Assembly (NCBI RefSeq): GCF_035083965.1
Contig: NC_089727.1
Location: forward strand, 16,196,769 to 16,260,768
DNA: 64,000 bases
Source: Branchiostoma lanceolatum
Lineage: Eukaryota; Chordata; Leptocardii; Amphioxiformes; Branchiostomatidae
Direction of reading: 5' to 3'
The translations under genes were made by a program, and so were the position numbers. Of the stretch, positions 23,201-34,455 are shown piece after piece. Under the pieces are notes generated by a model that was not told where the DNA came from, made no database searches, and saw nothing but the letters and a program-made list of their open reading frames with translations. Numbering within the stretch: the first letter of the stretch is position 1; every line of letters starts with the position of its first letter.

Positions 23201-25543
23201 AGCTCTTGTTTTATTACTTATGTTCATAGGAGCTTTCGTAGCAGCTTGGCTCTTGGCATGGCTCCTCCTGGCTTACGACTCTCCTGCAAAACATCCACGG
23301 ATCTTGGAGGAAGAACAGAAGTACATAGAAGACAGTACCGGGATGAGGGAACAACAGGTTAAAAACTTTCCATACCTACGGTCTGTCTAATTACATGCAG
23401 CTCATGATGTTGTTGGTGCCGTGTTATGGGTCTGGCTAGACTAGCGATAGAAGCATTTGGCGGTTAGTACACAGTACATGTAGTGCGGAGCCTTGAGTTT
23501 TGAAAATTATGATATAACGTTATGATAGATAAGAAACTGAATGTCACAAAATTCTTCATGACAGAAACCAACGGTTCCTTGGCTGAAAATACTCACATCG
23601 CCTGCAGTTTGGGCACTCGTCATTGGACAGTTCAGTTCGAATTGGGGAGTCTACTTTCTGACTACCCAACTGCCGAACTACATGCAGAATGTGTTGGGGT
23701 TCAACATCAGAACGGTACGTTACAATATACCCAAGTAATTATGACATTTATTTGAATGGGAATGGATGCTACAGATCATCTTGTAGTCTTACCTGAAATA
23801 CCATTAAACCCTCGCTCTACACCCCAGAAGGTTTTGCTGTCTGGTGAAGGATGTCCATGGTTTATTCGAGCTCTCACAATTCTACCAGACCATATCACTT
23901 CCTTTCTATCCTCCAGAACGGTTTGCTGTCTGCTCTTCCGTTCGTCCTTACCATGATTTCCATGATGGCGTCAAGCGTTGCAGCTGACCGCTTGATTCAA
24001 GGCGGAAAAATCACCACGGTGTGGATAAGAAGGGGATTCGTCATCACAGGTAAGATTCTAAAACTATTTCTAAAGCTGCAGTCTACCTAAATGGCATATG
24101 AACACACCAGGCCTGTATGATGTGGACTAATGTTTTGCATTGTTGATGCTCTCGCAACCCATGGTTTACCGGAACGGTGATCTGCGGAGTGATCCTGGCG
24201 AACCTGAGGGAATGTAACCCCGTGGCTGCTGTGGCCCTCCTGTGTATCACAGAAGGTTTCAACGGGATGACGGTAGCAGGTTTTCGTGCCGTCCATGTTG
24301 AATTCGCGCCCAGGTTCAGCGGTGTGACCTTCGCTCTGGCCAACATGGGAGGAACCGTCGCTGGCATCTTCGCTCCGCTGTTGGTCGGACTTGTCACAGA
24401 TAATGATGTTAGTACACAAATGATTTTGAAAACTAATCATAAATAAACTCGCCCTACACTTACACAAAAGACTGGACCGGATCTTATACATTTAATAATC
24501 GTTTTTATCGTGGCTTCGGTGAGTTAGAAAAATAACGTTGCGAAGTTCTATTAGGGTAGTTGTCAATACTTACAATAGTATGGACATATTTACAGTACTT
24601 GTGGACTCTTTCAGCCAACGCTTGCTGGCTGGTCCACAGTCTTCTACATAGGAGCAGCTATCCAGGGTGTGGGAGGGATCTTTACCGTGGTGTTCATGCG
24701 CACTGACGTCCAGCCCTGGGCTCTTGAAAAGGGCGACGGAGAACCCAGCATTGATGATCAGGTTCGTAACAAGGGAAAATAACATTTAACATCTATTTAT
24801 TAACAAAAGTTATGTTGTGATGACGAGACCCAAAGTCGATGGGGCAATCATTTACTTTACCTAGCGGAGATGTGTAGTTAGCTCATCAGCCAATGGGAAT
24901 GAAGGAGGATTGGATTTGGTCTCAAATAGAACTTTTCCACCTGAAAGGTAGATGACATTACATCCGATAACGGTGGGATGCCACAGACTAACTTTTCTGA
25001 CTTGTTTTCAGAGTCCCGAACTGGCCGGATCGAAGGACCTCATCATCGCCAATGAATTTGCTGAGGTGCCGACGAAGGTTGTGGAGATGACTAACACGAA
25101 ATTATGAGCAATCTTTCTATGATTCGGTTATTTGTTTACTGTGAGGCAACTTCTTTCAAAAAGCTGGAGGAAATCATAAGCTCGTGATTTTATGGAACAG
25201 GACTGCAATAGGGGCTGTACGAGAAACCTCGGGCTCCATGGAGAAGCTCTGGAGAATTCCTCAATGGAGGTTGCTCGTACAGTTCGCAGCAGTACTTCAG
25301 CAGAGCCACAAATTAAGCCAATTTGATAGTCGGCGTCACCATGCAAAAAAACAACAACTATTAACTATCTAACTGAACAATCATACTGCTTACCTGGCGG
25401 TGAAGTTAAGTTAGTCAATTTAGCTAATGGGAACGATAAAGATGTCGAGTTGATTACAAACTTGTCCATTCTACTTTTAGATCGGCATTTCATCCGATAA
25501 CAATTGGATTGAGTCGACAGGCTGTTCTCCTGTGCTTTCACAG

Positions 25544-25609
25544 GACGTAGTCATCACCAATGCCGAGATGACAATTAAGGTTGTAAAGATGTCTAAAGCG
25601 ATATTATGA
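25544..25609 (+). other. Duplicate terminal exon downstream of copy C
   Basis: After 'tttcacag', an open 22-codon exon encodes D-V-V-I-T-N-A-E-M and ends TGA, resembling exon 12 of copy D, which likewise starts directly at the Asp codon. The preceding 150 bp repeat the intron 11 end of copy C. It could give an alternative C-terminus. Its C-terminal residues (K-A-I-L) lack the T-K-L shared by other copies. Confidence 0.6.
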
Positions 25610-25849
25610 GTAATCTAACCGTGCTTTGATTATTTGTCTTCAGCGGGGTAACGAATTTACAAAGTTGTGTTGGACTGAAGATACCATGAATGACAATGTT
25701 CCTCGATGTCAATTACAAAGCAATTACAATGCGAACAAGCATGTGAAATATTTGTTTTTATTGTCCTATAGAGGAAGACAATGCTGTGTCCTGTGTAATC
25801 AAGCTACATGGAAAGAGGGCGTAGATGCATGTCATCGCTGCTAAAATGT

Positions 25850-26130
25850 ATGGGTAGCTTAACCACCAAAGATTCAAGATCATAGCACGTCCAGGCCAAA
25901 ATATTTAAAAAACGGAAGTTCTGCTGCAGTACCAAGGTCACATACCAGGGGACCCAAAACCGACCTTGACCTTTGTCTTCCCAACACCTACCCACATACC
26001 AAATAACATCATAATCTATCCAGAGGTTCTTGAGTTCTGCTGACTACAAAAATAAGGAAACACAAACAAAGAAACAAACACACAGACAGGCACACCCAAA
26101 ACAATATTTCTATTTTTCATGGAGATATTT
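25850..26130 (-). repeat. Interspersed repeat, member 1
   Basis: The complement of this block matches 44455-44760 ('actcaagaacctct-gat', 'gtatgtgacctt', 'ctgcagcagaacttcc', 'gacctggacgtgct'). A third, diverged member lies at 42310-42610. No coding capacity or termini were identified. Confidence 0.7.
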
Positions 26131-26179
26131 ATCACGTCACATATCAAACATATCACTGGTGACGAGGTTCCCACTTAAG

Positions 26180-27050
26180 TTTGACATATAGCTTGTTGGA
26201 CAGCTGTTGCCATAGCTTCGACCTTCAATTACTAAAGAAATACAATCCAACATGTGTATACCCTGTATGACGCAAGCTCAACGGCGGTGAAGCCTTGATA
26301 TACTAATGGTCCAAAGGCGAGAGTAGCAATGCCTATAGTCATGCTAGCCTGACTAGATCGAGCTCCTATAGCTAGCGGCAGTCCGACGTTTACCACTCTC
26401 GGGGAGGGAGTCAGTAACCTCCGCCAGCGAGAGATTGTATAAACACGGGCTATAGTCATACCAGGCACATAAAATTTGTGGCCATGGAAGTATTGTACAT
26501 CTCAAACATATCTCTTCTGTATCAATATCACAAATGTTGCCAAGAGAAAAATAAAAAAATGCAATAGCTGTCGGCATAAACATAAGACACAGATGCCTCT
26601 TTGACACTGCGGTCAGGGATCTAACAATAGTTGTAAATGTATGGTAAGTCCAGAAAACATCCGTTAGAGATTCACCTTCCTAGAAGGTTATGACAACTTG
26701 TGTAGGCGCAACCGTAATGGGTGGCAGTTGAGCTTGTTGGATAGCTCTCTCAGTACAACATAAACATTCCTGCATTGTTTGTAATCAAGAGTGGTATAGA
26801 TTGTCTGTATATGTAAGTAGTGGTCCAAAGGTGAAAATAATAACGAACGGTCTGTCTGTTTATATAAGTGAAAGGTCGTGCGTAGTTTTCAACAGCCTGA
26901 CAGCGTGTACCACCCCGTGACTGCCCTGGTGCACACGCAGAGGTTATAGTTGCATATTTAGGTCTCCCATAGCAACTTTCTTTACCCTCTGAGAAGAAGT
27001 CAATACGGCACTAGTGCCAACGTTCAGTTGGAAGATCTGATACCGTGAAG
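26180..27050 (+). promoter_or_regulatory. 5' flank and leader exon of copy D
   Basis: 'tggtccaaaggcgagagtag' occurs near 26310 and 'tggtccaaaggtgaaaataa' near 26822, each part of a block shared with other copies. The leader exon ends in 'ctgataccgtgaag' at 27050 with donor gtaggt. The acceptor is 'tatgacacag' at about 27969-27978. Confidence 0.55.
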
Positions 27051-27499
27051 GTAGGTCTTTACACGATACTGCTAATGGCCAGAATACGATAACATCGATG
27101 TTGTCCAAGGCCGTAGTTGTAATCATTTGTAGACGAGACTGTTGCTATGCATCAGATAGCTCACTATAGGACGAGTCTGTGTAACGAGTCAGTGCAGTGA
27201 TAAATTACACAGCAGAGTCCAGTACATAAATGACGGTGTAAGTCTTGGCATCTTAACCCTAACGTTAACGTTACGAACCCGAGTCACTTTGCGCGTAGAA
27301 GGGTTTAGGTACAGAACACACCACACTCGGGTTTCGCGAAGCGGAGAGAAGAAGGGCGAGCCTGGAGCCCTGAATTACAGTCTATAGGGGGTGGGTATTG
27401 CTGAAAAAAGGGACGACAAGGGCGTACGCGCAGACCAAACATGGTAAATTTGCCACTTATCGGGCCTTGGCCTCGACCTATGGCCCATATCTTAACCCG

Positions 27500-27830
27500 A
27501 CTTACTTACTTTACTTTGGTCGAGCTCCCGCTCGAACCAAGCTTGAAAACTTCCTCCATTCCACTCTATCCTCCATCGGGGACTTGATTTCCTTCACTTC
27601 AGTAAGGTTAGTGTCGGCTCTTAGCATGTCGATAAAGGTGCCTTTTGGTCTTCCACGGCCTCTTTTCTCTTTTGTGGGCTCCCATAGCACAAGTCTGGAG
27701 GCTATTATATCAGGATGTCTGGTGCAGTGAGCAGCCAATCTCAATCTTCTTGTTTTTGTTTTCTCTGAAACTGGTGGCAGGTCTTGACAGTGAGCAAAGC
27801 CGAACAGTGAGCAAAGTGACAAGGGATTGG
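27500..27830 (-). mobile_element. LINE 3' fragment in 5' UTR intron of copy D
   Basis: The minus strand encodes about 100 residues of a LINE reverse-transcriptase C-terminus (segments R-R-L-R-L-A-A-H, W-E-P-T-K-E-K-R-G-R-G-R-P-K, M-E-D-R-V-E-W-R-K), followed by an AAGT-type tail near 27505-27525. It is the same family as 764-1108 but retains a longer open frame. Confidence 0.78.
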
Positions 27831-27993
27831 GTAATGTTCATGGTAATCATCTTTGTCTGTGTCCTGTACATGTTAAGTCCACTTCTAAGTGTATTGTAGC
27901 GTCATTGTAGCGTCCTTGTCAAAGATATTGTGACTTATATATGATGTGTGCTATAATGTTCCTACCTGTATGACACAGCACTTGGTACGAAAA

Positions 27994-30900
27994 ATGGGTA
28001 CGGAAAGCAAGAATATGACGTCATCAAACGTTGTTGAGACAAAACCAGACCAGGACTCCAAGAAGGGAAGCAGTTGTCGCGTATGTAGACATCCATTTCC
28101 TCATTTATCTATCAGATATTCTTTGCTAACACTTTATTTTCTTCAACATACTGTCTCTACTATAGGCTGTACGGGAGTACAATCATATAAAACAGTCTTA
28201 TATAACACCCTGTCGATGCTATGGTTTTATGGCATGTGAATGCAGAAATTCGCATTTTTCCTGATCATCTCCGACCAATTTCTACTTTGATTGCAGTTAG
28301 CTGACAAAACCCCGGCTCGATATGTTTTGTCGGGCTTATTCTTCTTGGGGATAATTTCGTTAGTCACAACCAGAAACGGATTCAGCGTCGCCGTCGTTGT
28401 CATGGTGAACAGTTCATCGTCTGCTACATCTGTCAATCAAAGTGCCCCCTACCAACTCTGTCCGAGCAGCGGTTCAGGTAATACTTCCACACAGGTAGGA
28501 AAATTACCCTATTTCATAATTTGTTACAGAATATCATATTTGCAAGGGAAAATCAAATGAATATAATCATATTCTATTAAGTGATCAAGATAGCAAGTAT
28601 GGAAGAGGCCATGCTGATTGGAAGCATGATGGGGTGACCGGTGGGTGATCTCTTTCCTACTATGTACTACGGGTGAACTGGTTGCCATGACGATGTTGTA
28701 CGGATTTATTCGTCTGTGATTATAGATTGAGGAAGGAGAACTGGAGTGGAGTAAGAGTCTGAGGGGAACTCTACTGGGGGCGTACTACTATGGCTACATC
28801 ATCACTCAGGTGGGCGGTTTAGATACTTTTCTATTATGAGGTTAATGTATAGGGAAATGTAAATAAACCATACTGTGCATTGCATCTAGCACGAAATTAT
28901 CAAAGAAGATATCAAGTCATTCTCGTCGCTTCACGTTTGCTGACTGAACTTATTCAATTCAAACGCTGTGCTTCCTGGTTGAACAGCAATCTTGAAAGAT
29001 GGGGCTTCAACACAGGGACAACCTACATCCCATCTTTGTCGTGGTGTATTTCTTATCATTTCCGCCTGTCAAACTCACAGTACATCTTTTTTGCCTACAC
29101 AGGTCGTAGGTGGTGTGTTGGAGCAGAAGTTGGGTGGCAAAGTCGTGTACGGGACGGGCATGTTGGCGATAGTCGCCCTGAACGCTCTTGGCCCCGTCGC
29201 TTCCAAGGCGAGCCCTTGGGCGATGTTTGCTGTCAGGTTCAGCATGGGCCTGGTGTCTGTAAGTCTCATCATACACAGCTTGGATTTTCATTTTCATCAT
29301 AGGTTCTGAGTTGAAGGAGAAATCCTATCCTAAGCACTTGTCATCACATTTTGATATTAAATGTACTGTAGTAATAACTTTGAATTTATGCAATCACTCT
29401 GCAGGGAGTTCTGTTCCCCACCCTATACGGAGTCTTAGGCCGATGGTCTCCTCCTACTGAAAGGACAAGACTTCTGGCGTTTTGCTACATAGGTAACCAT
29501 GTTGTATAAAGTACATTTCGTCCCATTTGAAAGTCACCTTTCCTTCTGCCCATAGAGAGTATCAAAGGTACATTAGTTTGCTTTTACGCTTTAGTCATAA
29601 ATTGCACTACGAAACCCTTCTGAATTGAAGTCGTAGCTATAGTTTAGATCTTACCCTGCATATGAACATGATGTTTTTCTTCACATTAATGTAGGGTTGC
29701 CTGTTGGTAACGCCATCAACTACCCACTGGCGTCCTTCCTAGCCGCTGAGTTGGGCTGGGAGACTATCTTCTACATTCCTGGTGAGCAAATTTAAGAATA
29801 TCATCTTCCTCATACTAATCCTGAAAAGCCATAGCACAGTGTGATCGTCTACAAAGTACGGTCCATTTAAACACTGATGAGTAAATCTTTGTAGTTTTTT
29901 TTTTAGATACCCCTACACTCACCATTTTGAATCCTGCGTGACTACCAAGAAAACTGTTATTTATGTACAAACTTACAAAAATACGTGATGATATATTTAC
30001 TACAGCTTTGTCAATCAATTGTCAATAGGAGGTTTTGTAGCAGCCTGGCTCGTGGCTTGGCTCCTCCTGGCTTACGACTCTCCTGCGAAACATCCACGGA
30101 TCCTGGAGGAAGAACAGAAGTACATCGAGGACAGTATCGGTGTTAAAGTGCAACAGGTAGGTAGCAAGCAAAGATGCGATCTTTTACTTCAGAAGCTGGA
30201 TATGTCATACACTATGTCTTATTATAGATATTATAGTTGATATAACATGCGTACTTGTGAGCTTAAAACATATCATATGGTGGGATAACATTTACAAAAC
30301 ACCCTTCCTTCTCTCTGACAGAAACCAAGAGTCCCCTGGCTGAAAGTGTTCACCTCACTTCCTGCCTGGGCTCTCATCGTTGGACAATTCTATTCCAACT
30401 GGGCCAAGTACTTTTTGCTTACCCAACTGCCAAACTACATGAAGAATGTGCTGGGGTTCGACATCAAAACGGTATGCTATGATGCGTCATAACTCTTTTG
30501 TTACTATTTGTTGTTGTGTCATGTTCTGGTGGGAGGGGGTCCCTGTGGTGTAGTGGTCTGCGCTTCTGTTACTATGGAAGTATGGAAGTTAAACACACTC
30601 CACTGCCAGTGAATTAGCCCCCTGCTGCAGTGATTGCACCACAGTGTGGTCCAGGGATATGAAACGGAGATGGGCATCGCCCTATACACCTTATGGTGTG
30701 GAAGGATTTTAATTTTTAACATGTTCTGGTGGACCGTTTTCATGTATAGAAATCGATGTTCCTCAAGGATCCCTCTTAGGACCAGCCTCCATTGATTCGA
30801 CAGATATTGTACAAATCTTCTCTCATCATCTTGTACAGGTCTAAATTGATGACTCAGTTGCAACCATATCATATTATTCTACAATAACTCAATTTTAATC

Positions 30901-32769
30901 AAGGAAGGGGGAACTGTTCTGTAGTCCTGCTTCTAAGTAAGTCTTATGACTCAATCAGGCACATGACACCTCTTCTCTATTACTACACTAGAACGGCTTG
31001 CTGTCAGCTCTTCCGTTCGTCCTCGAGATGATCTCCATGTTGGCGTCAAGCATTGCAGCTGACCGCTTGATTGCAAGAGGGAAAATCCCCAAGCTGTGGA
31101 TAAGAAGGGGAATCGTCATCACAGGTGATGAAGCTTTCTCTTACCAACCTTACCGTAGACCTTGCATCCTTCCACAACTCTTACTTACTGTTGCTTAACA
31201 GCAATTTTGATACCTGTTGAACAGTTATCAAAATTGCTGTTAAGCAACATGATTGTGGAACTCGTTACAACCAAGTACAGTGGAAGCATCCTCATTAGAT
31301 AGCTTTAAACAATGCATGCAGTTAGATATGCGAAGGTAAGACGTGACAGGTCATTCGGTGTAATATAACCAGCTGCTGCTGACGCGCCGAATGGTGGTTA
31401 TGCCGGCTATATAGATACAGATACGGCTTGTGTTGACCAATGGTGTCGAGTCTGTCGACGTTATCGTTTATGATTGTCTCAACACAGGATGTTGCGGGAT
31501 GGTGACCTGCGGATTGGTTCTGGCGAACCTGAGCGGATGTAACCCCGCCGTCGCTGTCGCCTTGTTGTGTCTCCTAGAGGCCTTCTACGCCCTGACGGTA
31601 GCAGGTATGCGTGCTGTCCATGTTGAATTCGCGCCCAGGTTCAGCGGAGTGACCTTCGCTCTGGCCAACACGGCGGGAACTCTTCCCGGCATCTTCGCTC
31701 CTCTGTTGGTCGGATTCATAACAGAGAATGATGTGAGTTCACAAAACAAAACAAAACAAAACAAAACAAAACAACACAACACAGCACAATAGCTATATAG
31801 AGTAGAGCACAACATAACACGACATAACAAAACACGGTGCGACATGGTGCCACACGACACCAGACAGCATTTTTTTCGGGGGCGATTTTGGAATCGTCCT
31901 CGAAAATATCTAGAATAGTTCTTTTCCGTTTCAGTACACGTAATAAGCAAGGGAAACGAAATATCATAGATTTGCTTGGAAACGCTGGCTGTCCTGTTGA
32001 CAATCATATTTACTTCGGTTTCTAGGCACCTTCAGTCTTTCTTTGATGAGCCATTGTTGCACAGCTCCGGTATGGTGTTGAGTCAATAATGTGAAATGTA
32101 TTTTGTACCCTTCCAGCCAACCCTTGGTGCCTGGATGAAGATCTTCTACATAGGAGCGGCTATCCAGGGTGTGGGAGGGATCTTCACCGTGGTGTTCATG
32201 CGCACTGACGTCCAGCCCTGGGCTCGGGGAGAGGGCGACGAAGAACCCAACATTGATGATCAGGTTTGTAATGAAGAGTTTCCTTGGGTGACCTTTGAAC
32301 TTAAGTTACTAAGGGTGAATATGGTATCTAAAAAGGGTTAATATGATATCTAAAAGTTATCTTGTAATGACGAGACTCAAATTTCAAATACAATCGTACT
32401 GGTCACTTATGCTAGAGTCACATTTCCTAACCGGGGCCCGGCCGGGCTGTTTGCGGAAAGGACAAAATCAAAGTGTGTGTCAATAGATTTGCACAAGCTA
32501 TGCTCGTTTTGTGTTTTTGTCGTCTTTTATATTATACTTTTCGTTCCCAAAGACTGCCCGGCCGGGCCCCGGATTGGAAATGTGACCCTAGCATTAGGGG
32601 GGAGGTTTTGTTAGTCAATGGGATGGACAGAGATTTCGACATTACACCCGATAACGACTGGATACTGTCTAAAAACTGTTCTCACGTGTTTTCACAGGAC
32701 CTCGTCATCGCCAATGAACATGCCGAGATGTCGATGAAGGTTGAGGAGATGCCTAGCACGAAATTATGA
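27994..32769 (+). CDS. SLC17 sialin-like transporter, copy D
   Basis: Complete 12-exon gene, 524 aa. Exons: 27994-28080, 28297-28494, 28726-28809, 29103-29258, 29405-29492, 29695-29781, 30029-30156, 30322-30471, 30992-31124, 31488-31732, 32117-32263, 32698-32769. All borders are GT-AG with open frames. With E and F it forms a subgroup: the first luminal segment has T-S-V-N-Q-S, exon 3 begins I-E-E-G-E-L-E-W, exon 7 ends V-K-V-Q-Q, and exon 9 has I-A-R-G-K. It departs from neighbours with G-V-L-G-R-W-S-P-P after TM4 (L and S where others have W and A). TM4 keeps the arginine but has Met and Ser in place of the sialin glutamates. The last exon is short, lacking the S-P-E-L-A-G-S-K opening of A, B and C. 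A SINE, an A-rich satellite and a Harbinger-type MITE sit in introns 8, 10 and 11. Confidence 0.9.
30533..30719 (+). mobile_element. tRNA-derived SINE with 13-bp target duplication
   Basis: The body begins with an A-box-like tggtgtagtgg at 30546-30556; no clear B box is seen. It is flanked by catgttctggtgg at 30520-30532 and 30720-30732. Copy E has the same intron 8 sequence without the insert. Confidence 0.82.
31741..31800. repeat. AAACA tandem repeat in intron 10 of copy D
   Basis: AAACA pentamers grade into AACAC and AGCAC variants directly after the exon 10 donor. Related but much longer repeats occupy the same site in copy E. Confidence 0.9.
32410..32593. mobile_element. Harbinger-type MITE with GC-rich inverted ends
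   Basis: Terminal inverted repeats of about 45 bp begin tgctag-gtcacatttcc and include ggggcccggccgggc. The flanks are TTA at 32407-32409 and 32594-32596, the 3-bp target typical of PIF/Harbinger. It lies in intron 11 of copy D. Confidence 0.72.
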
Positions 32770-33850
32770 GCAATCTTGCTATGATTTCATTATTCACCGA
32801 TTGCTGGCAATCAATTCACAAAGTTGTAAAGGATGAAAAGTTAAGCTCATAATGTTTTATGCCATAAATGTCAATGTTGCTTGCTGCCTGTCACAAAACA
32901 GTTGCAATGCGAATAGGCACTTTGAAAATGGTTTAAAGAAGTCAAGTCATTGTCCTACAGAAGAGAATAATGATGTGTCCTTTGATCAAGCTACATGGCA
33001 GACCGGGCGTGGACGCCTTTCATAACTTTTTGAATACTGAAATGTACGGGTAAATTTACTGGTGATCAGCATGTATTTATAGTGCTATCAATACTGGTAC
33101 TGAAAGAATAGGTCTTCTGTCGGATGATGTGCAAAAGATCTATGCTGAGTCTTAAAAGTACAAACAAACTACAGTGTTTATTTCCATGACAGCTATTACC
33201 GTGATACATGTACATATCAACCACCACACTACCTATTCGAACGTTAATTTTTAAGTTTGATATAAAGCTTTTTGAACAGCCGTTGTCATAGCTTCGACCT
33301 TCAGTCAACCAAACAAAATCATACATGTGTATGCCCTGTATGACGCAAGCTCAATTGTGGGAGCTCTACTTGGAGTTGTCAAAAGATGAGAATAGCAATT
33401 CTTTAGTAATTTTAAGCACAATAAACAGCAGTCACACAGTACAAGTCCAATGTGTGGAAGTCTTTTACATCATTTTATATCAATGTCCTTTTTCACAAAA
33501 GATTGTTAAGAAAGACCGACAAGAAATCATGGTTTTCAACATAAACATTACAAGGCACAAGAGTCTCTTTAAGCAATCTGATGCCTACGTTTTAAGAAAA
33601 TGTAACTCATACATTAGATAGACATTCTGCGTCTTAGAAGATTATGACAAGGCGCGTAACATGGGTAGCAGTTGAGCTTAGACTGTCTCAAGTAGTGGGC
33701 TAATAGTGATAGTAACAATTAACAGTCATTCTGTTTATACAAGTGCGATATCGGGCGCCACAGTGTCTCCAACAGATAGCGTGTCCCGCCTTGTGATTGG
33801 TGTACGTGCAAAGGTTATATATAGTCACATTTTTAGGTCTCCAGAAGCAA
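32770..33850 (+). other. 3' flank of copy D and shared 5' flank of copy E
   Basis: It contains the shared 'tgtatgacgcaagctcaa' block near 33337 and sequence resembling other unit boundaries. No gene is evident. Confidence 0.6.
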
Positions 33851-33928
33851 CTTCGCCTACCCCCTCTCGAGGATTTGACAGGTAGCCAGTGCGATACAAT
33901 CACCATAGTTGAGTTGGAAGATCTGAAG
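33851..33928 (+). promoter_or_regulatory. Leader exon of copy E
   Basis: It ends 'gttggaagatctgaag' at 33928 with donor gtaggt; D and F share the block. The acceptor is 'tatgacacag' at about 34437-34446. The upstream 'tggtccaaaggt' box is degraded in this copy ('gggctaatagtgatag'). Confidence 0.55.
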
Positions 33929-34262
33929 GTAGGTCTTTACACGATACTCTTAATGGGGGGAATACGATTACGTCGCTGTTGTACACAAAAGAAAGACCAC
34001 AGTAGTAATAACTAGTAGACGAGGCAGTTGGTTTGTCTAGATTAGTTCATTATATATAGAACGATTGATCGTGAAATCTGTTGTACTGATTTATGTAACG
34101 AGTCACTGACTGATTACACAGCACAGCCCAGCACATAAATCAATGTGTAAGTCTTGACATCTTATCCCTATTTATTAAGCGTAATCATCTTCGTTTGGGT
34201 CCAGCAGCGCTTTCTGTTAATTCCATTTCTGAATGTATTGTATTGTCATTGTGCCATCCTCC

Positions 34263-34397
34263 TATTCTCCAAGCGATCGAGAGGGGTAGTTTTGTCCGGG
34301 ATTTTTTACGTCCCTCTTCTCTCACGTGAGAGAAGAGGGGCGTAAAAAATCCCGGACAAAACTACCCCTCTCGATCGAAGCCTCTGCTTGGAGAATA
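34263..34397. mobile_element. Foldback MITE, near-perfect 104-bp palindrome
   Basis: Bases 34274-34325 and 34326-34377 are reverse complements with one mismatch, centred on CACGTG. Outer ends tattctccaagc and gcttggagaata also pair, with a short bulge. It is flanked by ccatcctcc at 34254-34262 and 34398-34406. A 9-bp target duplication with long inverted repeats fits a Mutator-like element. It lies in the leader intron of copy E, about 60 bp before the exon 1 acceptor region. Confidence 0.85.
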
Positions 34398-34455
34398 CCA
34401 TCCTCCAAGATATTGTAACTTACGTGCTATAATGTGTATGACACAGAACGTGGAA

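Larger units (their letters stand above)
19029..25107 (+). pseudogene. SLC17 sialin-like copy C, two lesions
   Basis: All 12 exons are present: 19029-19124, 19604-19801, 20039-20122, 20364-20519, 21058-21150, 21329-21415, 23230-23357, 23565-23714, 23917-24049, about 24163-24407, 24615-24761, 25012-25107. Exon 5 is 93 nt instead of 88: five extra bases after the acceptor shift the frame to a TAG at the exon end. The acceptor of exon 10 reads 'cccat' where other copies have 'cccag'. The remaining exons are open and well conserved, and exon 11 is four codons longer than in A and B, as in D and F. Intron 6 is 1.8 kb because of inserted sequence. Either lesion alone would truncate the product; both could still be bypassed by alternative splicing, so transcript data would decide. 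Recent loss of function is the simplest reading. Confidence 0.8.
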
